This document shows positions 59,678-64,000 of a DNA stretch of 64,000 bases, one piece after another. This stretch comes from JBEIQE01 sp040376705 (lineage in GTDB: Bacteria > Pseudomonadota > Alphaproteobacteria > UBA2400), in assembly GCA_040376705.1 (NCBI GenBank), contig JBEIQE010000011.1:1-64000 (forward strand). The letters run 5' to 3'. The translations under genes were made by a program, and so were the position numbers. How positions within the stretch are numbered: position 1 is the first letter of the stretch; each line of letters starts with the position of its first letter. A model generated the notes under the pieces. That model saw only the letters and a program-made list of their open reading frames with translations, was not told the origin of the DNA and searched no databases.

Positions 59678-59841
59678 TGAGCGAAGAAGAGAAAAAACAA
59701 TCCAACTCACTTTGGAGAGTATTATTCAAAATATTATTTGGGCTGGCTGTTGTTTGCCTACTGTTCGCAATCAACATGGCGCCGCCAGTTGGTAATAATT
59801 TAAGTAATACCTTCAGTGGTATCGCGAAAGATTTGAAATGA
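59677..59841 (+). CDS. Single-pass microprotein (tandem copy 1)
   Basis: 54 residues: MSEEEKKQSN, a transmembrane helix (ILFGLAVVCLLFAINMA) and a tail NLSNTFSGIAKDLK. ATG overlaps the previous stop and its own TGA overlaps the next ATG. The next small protein has the same layout and tail (NLTNTFHDIAEDVK). Both begin MSEE, as does FtsY two genes on. Confidence 0.65.
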   Translation: MSEEEKKQSNSLWRVLFKILFGLAVVCLLFAINMAPPVGNNLSNTFSGIAKDLK

Positions 59842-60017
59842 GCGAAGAGAAGAAGCCCAACCCCATAACGAAAGATTTTTTTGTTGGCCTATCACGAGCC
59901 ATGGGTGGAGTTATTATTCTGGCTGTATTTTGCTACCTAGTTTTAATGCTGGTAACCGAGCGACCTGCACCAAATTTGACTAATACCTTTCATGATATTG
60001 CGGAAGACGTAAAATGA
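59838..60017 (+). CDS. Single-pass microprotein (tandem copy 2)
   Basis: 59 residues: MSEEKKPNPI, a transmembrane helix (GGVIILAVFCYLVLMLV) and tail APNLTNTFHDIAEDVK, paralogous to the preceding microprotein. Start and stop both overlap neighbours (ATGA); the stop overlaps ftsY. Function unknown; a role with FtsY at the membrane is speculation. Confidence 0.65.
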   Translation: MSEEKKPNPITKDFFVGLSRAMGGVIILAVFCYLVLMLVTERPAPNLTNTFHDIAEDVK

Positions 60018-60955
60018 GCGAAGAGACCGAAACCAAAACCAGCTGGTGGCAGCGCCTTAAGGGCGGCTTGGCCAAAAGCACCACGCAGCTGACCACCGGC
60101 ATCACGCAGCTGTTCACGCACCGCAAGCTTGACCAAGCCGCGCTGGATGAGCTTGAGGAGTTGCTCATTGCGGCTGATCTCGGCCCCGTAACCGCTGCCA
60201 AGCTGGTTGAAGAATTCGGCCGTAACCGCTTTGGCAAAGACATTACCGATGTTGAAGTAAAGGAGGCCCTCGCGGGTCAGATTACCGAAATTCTCAAGCC
60301 CATAGCAGGTGCGCTCACGCTCAAGCCCGAACATAAGCCGCATGTGATTGCCATGGTGGGCGTCAACGGGGCTGGCAAAACCACCACGCTCGGCAAAATG
60401 GCCAAGCAGTGGAAGGACGAGGGCAAGAAAGTGATGCTTGTGGCGGGCGATACCTTTAGAGCGGCAGCCGTCGCCCAGCTCAAGGTATGGGGTGAGCGCG
60501 CCGGCTGCGAAGTGATGACCGGCCCTGAGAACAGCGATCCCGCCGCGCTGGCCTATAAGGCGCTCGAGCGCGCCAAGGCTGAGGGCGTAGATGTACTGCT
60601 GATTGACACCGCAGGCCGCCTGCAGAACAAAAAGGGCCTGATGGAAGAGCTGGCCAAGGTCATGCGCGTGCTCAAAAAACTCGATGATACCGCGCCGCAC
60701 ACCACGCTTTTGGTGCTCGACGGCACGGCGGGCCAAAATGCCCATTCGCAGGTCGAAATCTTCAAGGAAATCGTCAAAGTCGATGCTTTGGTGGTCACCA
60801 AGCTCGATGGCTCGTCAAAAGGCGGCGTTGTGGTAAGCTTGGCCGAACGCTTCAAGCTGCCAATCGTGGCAGTGGGGGTGGGTGAGGGCGTGGCTGACCT
60901 GCAGCCGTTCGTGCCACAAGACTTCGCCCGCGCCCTGATGGGGATGGATGACTAA
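60014..60955 (+). CDS. ftsY: Signal recognition particle receptor FtsY
   Basis: 313 residues. NG GTPase: G1 GVNGAGKTTTLGKMA, G2 DTFRAAA, G3 DTAGRLQNKKGLMEEL, G4 TKLDGSSKGG. The acidic N-terminal A domain is short. Docks SRP-ribosome complexes at the membrane. Overlaps the preceding microprotein gene by 4 bp. Confidence 0.96.
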   Translation: MSEETETKTSWWQRLKGGLAKSTTQLTTGITQLFTHRKLDQAALDELEELLIAADLGPVTAAKLVEEFGRNRFGKDITDVEVKEALAGQITEILKPIAGALTLKPEHKPHVIAMVGVNGAGKTTTLGKMAKQWKDEGKKVMLVAGDTFRAAAVAQLKVWGERAGCEVMTGPENSDPAALAYKALERAKAEGVDVLLIDTAGRLQNKKGLMEELAKVMRVLKKLDDTAPHTTLLVLDGTAGQNAHSQVEIFKEIVKVDALVVTKLDGSSKGGVVVSLAERFKLPIVAVGVGEGVADLQPFVPQDFARALMGMDD

Positions 60956-60966
60956 GAGGTTTTGTG

Positions 60967-62472
60967 ATGATTTTTGACAGCTCGCCCAAGTTTATGGCCC
61001 GTAGTTACAGCCAGCCCGATGAAGTGCTGGCCAGGGTGCGCGAGGTGTACGATGCCAATACCGCCTACCTGCGTGAGCGCTTTCAGGCTTTTACCCGCGG
61101 TGAGCGCATCAAGGGTCGGGTGCGTGCCTGCTACCCTTATGTGCTGATCAATACCGATAACGCCAGCCGCGGCGATACCCGCTTGGCTTATGGCTTTGTC
61201 TCTGATCCCGGCATCTACTCAACCACCCTCACGCGGCCGGATGTGTTTGCCAATTACTACCTCGAGCAGTTCCGCCAGCTGATCAAGAATCATGGCGCGC
61301 CGCTGGAAGTGGGCGTGTCGGATGTGCCTATTCCGTTGCACTTTGCCTGGCCCAAGGGCATGCACCTCGAGGGTGAGCTTGGGCCCGAGCAGGTCAGCAC
61401 TATCCGTGAGCATTTCGATCTGCCTGATTTAAGCTATATGGATGACAGCATCGTCAACGGCACGCATCGCCCCAGGGCGGGCCAGCCCAAGCCGCTGGCA
61501 CCGTTTACCGCGCCGCGTGTTGACTACTCGCTGCATCGCCTCAAGCATTATACCGGCACCGGCCCCGAGCATTTCCAGAATTTCGTGCTCTTCACCAACT
61601 ACCAGTTCTATATGGATGAGTTCATCCGCCGCGGCACCGAGTTGATGGCTCCAACCGAGGATGCTGGCGAGCGCGCCGTACGCCAGCGCTATGAGGCTTT
61701 CGTGCAGCCCGGCGATGCTGTGCTGATGAACCAGAACTTCGGCGCCAGTGGCGAGATGGACGGCACCCCGCTTGAGCGCCTGCCGCAAATGCCGGCCTAT
61801 CACTTAAAACGCCCCAACCATATGGGTGTTACGCTTATCAACATCGGCGTTGGCCCGTCGAATGCCAAAACCATTACCGACCATGTGGCGGTCTTGCGCC
61901 CGCATGCATGGCTCATGCTCGGTCACTGCGCAGGCCTGCGCTCTACCCAGCGCCTTGGCGATTATGTGCTCTCGCACGGGTATGTCCGTGAAGACCATGT
62001 GCTCGACCATGACCTGCCGCTTAATGTACCGATTCCGCCGCTGGCTGAAGTGCAGGTGGCGCTTGAGCAGGCGGTGTCGCGCGTCACCGGCTTATCCGGC
62101 TATGCGCTCAAGAGCGTGATGCGCACCGGCACGGTAGCCACTATCGACGACCGTAACTGGGAGCTGCGCGACCACCGCGATATGATGGAGCGTTTCTCGC
62201 AAAGCCGTGCCGTGGCGCTGGATATGGAATCGGCTACTGTGGCTGCCAACGGCTTCCGTTTCCGTGTGCCCTACGGCACGCTGCTGTGCGTTTCGGATAA
62301 GCCGTTGCATGGCGAGCTGAAGCTGCCCGGCATGGCACAGAAGTTCTACCGCCAGCAGGTGGACCAGCATTTGCGCATCGGTATTCTGACCATGGAGCTG
62401 CTGGCTGAAAACAGCCTCGAGCGTATCCATTCCCGCAAATTGCGTAGTTTCCAGGAAACCGCTTTCCAGTAA
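60967..62472 (+). CDS. amn: AMP nucleosidase
   Basis: 501 residues, the usual length for AMP nucleosidase. N-terminal Amn-specific domain (ARVREVYDANTAYLRERFQAF, VLINTDNASRGDTRLAYGFV) and C-terminal nucleoside-phosphorylase-like domain (ALDMESATVAANGFRFRVPYGTLLCVSDKPLHGELKLPG). Hydrolyses AMP to adenine and ribose 5-phosphate. ATG at 60967 follows AAGAGGTTTT; GTG at 60964 is the alternative. Confidence 0.94.
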   Translation: MIFDSSPKFMARSYSQPDEVLARVREVYDANTAYLRERFQAFTRGERIKGRVRACYPYVLINTDNASRGDTRLAYGFVSDPGIYSTTLTRPDVFANYYLEQFRQLIKNHGAPLEVGVSDVPIPLHFAWPKGMHLEGELGPEQVSTIREHFDLPDLSYMDDSIVNGTHRPRAGQPKPLAPFTAPRVDYSLHRLKHYTGTGPEHFQNFVLFTNYQFYMDEFIRRGTELMAPTEDAGERAVRQRYEAFVQPGDAVLMNQNFGASGEMDGTPLERLPQMPAYHLKRPNHMGVTLINIGVGPSNAKTITDHVAVLRPHAWLMLGHCAGLRSTQRLGDYVLSHGYVREDHVLDHDLPLNVPIPPLAEVQVALEQAVSRVTGLSGYALKSVMRTGTVATIDDRNWELRDHRDMMERFSQSRAVALDMESATVAANGFRFRVPYGTLLCVSDKPLHGELKLPGMAQKFYRQQVDQHLRIGILTMELLAENSLERIHSRKLRSFQETAFQ

Positions 62473-62483
62473 GGACTGCTCTC

Positions 62484-62858
62484 ATGTTCATGTGGCTTAT
62501 CATGGTGCCGGGCATTCTCTCGGTTACCTCCCTGTTCTGGTTGTTGATGAACGGTGGCGAGCTGCGCAGCCTTTTGGCCTGCGGTATCGTGCTCTGCGTG
62601 GTGTTGTTTGTGGCTCTCATCTACAAGCCCACGCGCTGGTATGCGGCCGCAATTACCGTCATTCTGCCCTTGGTGCTGATAGTGGCCCTGCGCCCCGTGT
62701 GTACGCAGGTAGATGATATTACCCTGCAGGCCATGAACCCGCCCATTCACCTACGCAGCGAGGTAGAGGTAGATATTTACATACCTGTATTCCAGCAGCG
62801 GCCCGATGGCGGCTGGAATCAGTGCAAGACACAGCTCTCGCGCTGGATGTTCTTCTGA
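62484..62858 (+). CDS. Small membrane protein
   Basis: 124 residues. Three hydrophobic segments (MWLIMVPGILSVTSLFWLL, LACGIVLCVVLFVALIY, AAAITVILPLVLIVAL) then a polar domain with two Cys. Not recognised. Eleven bp after amn; its stop overlaps the next start (TGATG). Confidence 0.65.
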   Translation: MFMWLIMVPGILSVTSLFWLLMNGGELRSLLACGIVLCVVLFVALIYKPTRWYAAAITVILPLVLIVALRPVCTQVDDITLQAMNPPIHLRSEVEVDIYIPVFQQRPDGGWNQCKTQLSRWMFF

Positions 62859-63718
62859 TGATGGAAGCGCTGAAGGCGTTTCTGCGCGATTATCATTTTC
62901 TGGTGTCGGGTGCTTTTGGTGCGCTGGCGTCTTATGTCATCATGAGCTGGTTTTATAAGGGTAATGCTGCGCCGCTGGAAACCAGAGGCAGCGATACGCA
63001 GATCTTCCGCCACAGCCCGCGCACCCGTAAACTCATGTACGGGCTGGCGGGTGCTTGTGCCCTCATGGCGGCGCTACCTGCTTATGCCCTCATCTACCCC
63101 GACCAGTGGACGCCCAAGCTGCTGCTCATTCTCGGTTTTGGTTTTGGCACAATCTACTGCTTGCTTGAGGTGCGCCGCGCACTGGTCATCATCAAGCCGA
63201 AGCATATCACGGTAAGCGGTGCCTTTAGTGCCAAGCGCGAGGTAGCATATAGCGATGTTGTGAGCGTCAAGAGCTACGATACGCTGCAGATGCTGTGCCT
63301 TATAACCCGTAGTGGCCAGCGTCTGTGGATCTCTTATATGATGGCGAATTTCGGGGTTATTATCGAACGGCTCAACCAGCGTGGTTTGGCGGTTGATACG
63401 CAGCAGCCCGCGCTCGATGATATGGCTACAGCACTAGCGGGCGCAGAAGGTAAGCCCGAGCTTGTATGGTTCATGCTGCCGTTCCTGAGTGTCTGGAAAC
63501 TGGGCGTACGCCATGCCGCCGTTCTGGCTCGTTTTAGCGAAACCGGGTTTGAGGGTTATTTCGTGCATTACAGCAACGGCTCAGCCCATACGGCGGCGGC
63601 CGAGCTGCTGGCAATGCTGCGGAATAAAGAAATTGCGGTTGAGGCCGAGCTGGCCGATGCCATGGCGACAGACCTTGAGCAGGTGCTGGCCAACAAACTT
63701 GCTTGGTCTGAGGTTTAA
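62858..63718 (+). CDS. Membrane protein with PH-like domain
   Basis: 286 residues from ATG 62858. N-terminal hydrophobic segment (FLVSGAFGALASYVIMSWF), two helices (MYGLAGACALMAALPAYALIY; LLLILGFGFGTIYCLL), then a soluble region (HITVSGAFSAKREVAYSDVVSVKSYDTLQMLCLITRSGQRLWISYMM split over several strands) resembling bacterial PH-like domains. Function unknown. Coupled to the preceding gene; directly abuts a convergent gene. Confidence 0.65.
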   Translation: MMEALKAFLRDYHFLVSGAFGALASYVIMSWFYKGNAAPLETRGSDTQIFRHSPRTRKLMYGLAGACALMAALPAYALIYPDQWTPKLLLILGFGFGTIYCLLEVRRALVIIKPKHITVSGAFSAKREVAYSDVVSVKSYDTLQMLCLITRSGQRLWISYMMANFGVIIERLNQRGLAVDTQQPALDDMATALAGAEGKPELVWFMLPFLSVWKLGVRHAAVLARFSETGFEGYFVHYSNGSAHTAAAELLAMLRNKEIAVEAELADAMATDLEQVLANKLAWSEV

Positions 63719-63949
63719 TCAGGCGACGATATCGACGATCGAGCCCCGCGGGCGTGGGGCGGTGTCATTGTCATCTTCAGGCTCGCGCTTCGTGCGCAGC
63801 TGCGCCTGATTGCTACCCTCACCTTTGGCTGCGCTTTGCACGGCGCGCGCGGTTTCGGTCTTCGTGGCGGTCGCTTGCGGACGCACCCCGGTTGCTGCTT
63901 CAGCGCCCGATAAGGCCTGAAGAATAGGATTGCTTGGCGCAACCTGCAT
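63719..63949 (-). CDS. Hypothetical low-complexity protein
   Basis: 76 residues from ATG 63949 (MQVAPSNPILQALSG). Ala/Thr/Gln-rich and highly charged, probably disordered, ending PRPRGSIVDIVA. No family recognised. Immediately adjacent to the convergent 62858-63718 gene. Could be longer if an upstream start at 63961 is used. Confidence 0.5.
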   Translation of the reverse strand: MQVAPSNPILQALSGAEAATGVRPQATATKTETARAVQSAAKGEGSNQAQLRTKREPEDDNDTAPRPRGSIVDIVA

Positions 63950-64000
63950 ATGAAAACCCAACCCTTCTTATCGGCCCTTTAGCGACGCTACTTGAGGGCG

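Noticed and set aside
1..64000. CRISPR arrays, rRNA operons, prophage
   Set aside because: No regularly spaced repeats, rRNA sequence, or phage structural/integrase genes were seen; tail-fibre-like repeats occur only within the prepilin adhesins.

Overview
The window is the replication-origin neighbourhood of a Gram-negative alphaproteobacterium. Evidence for this: the dnaQ-coaE-aroE-ppsR | origin | hemE-hemH-hemJ-rho gene set, a rsmG-parA-parB operon with parS sites inside rsmG, mnmG/mnmE, holA/lptE and a DUF3576 lipoprotein, a ferrochelatase with the C-x6-C-x-C iron-sulfur tail, and a dense cluster of GANTC sites at the origin. It makes LPS (lptE) and porins and is chemotactic (four MCPs). 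Genus cannot be told from the sequence. No transposase, integrase, rRNA or CRISPR array was seen; there is one tRNA-Gly.

Layout. 1-3.3 kb: the 3' end of one porin and a complete paralogue, each followed by a convergent pilin gene. 3.4-10.1 kb: a three-gene operon of very large prepilin-type adhesins. 10.3-19 kb: chorismate mutase, DUF3576 lipoprotein, methyltransferase, SMUG1-type glycosylase, lptE and holA interleaved with pilin genes, then a cluster of small membrane proteins. 19.2-21.7 kb: parB, parA, rsmG with three parS sites. 21.7-32 kb: mnmG and mnmE amid more pilin genes. 32-38.8 kb: dienelactone hydrolase and three MCPs. 38.8-41.8 kb: dnaQ, coaE, aroE, ppsR. 41.8-42.15 kb: oriC. 42.15-48.4 kb: hemE, hemH, hemJ, rho. 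48.5-54.8 kb: three pilins, a solo Cache protein, an MCP, a porin, a lipoprotein. 54.8-64 kb: scoA, cnoX-LonN-Trm112 operon, tRNA-Gly, dapF, two tandem microproteins, ftsY, amn and membrane proteins.

The outstanding feature is the pilin content. Fifteen separate small genes encode type IVb-like (PilS/TcpA-like) prepilins with an almost invariant N-terminal helix (GFNLVEAAIVLGV...) and unrelated-looking globular heads. Three further genes in one operon encode 740-750 residue proteins that combine a prepilin N-terminus, a PilV/shufflon-type constant region, YadA/tail-fibre-like NTAxGY repeats and a Cys-rich C-terminal tip resembling DUF1554. Together they look like a chromosomal, dispersed relative of the PilS/PilV thin pilus of IncI plasmids, with diversity held in standing paralogues instead of an invertible shufflon. 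Three of the small pilin genes have no ATG/GTG/TTG in the expected place and instead share a ribosome-binding-like motif at fixed distance from an in-frame CTG. No pilus assembly genes are in the window.

Housekeeping genes left of the origin mostly point left and those right of it mostly point right, as expected for leading-strand coding. The mnmE-to-lptE block lies on the dnaQ side of the origin, not next to rho as I recall for other alphaproteobacteria, which suggests an inversion around the origin.
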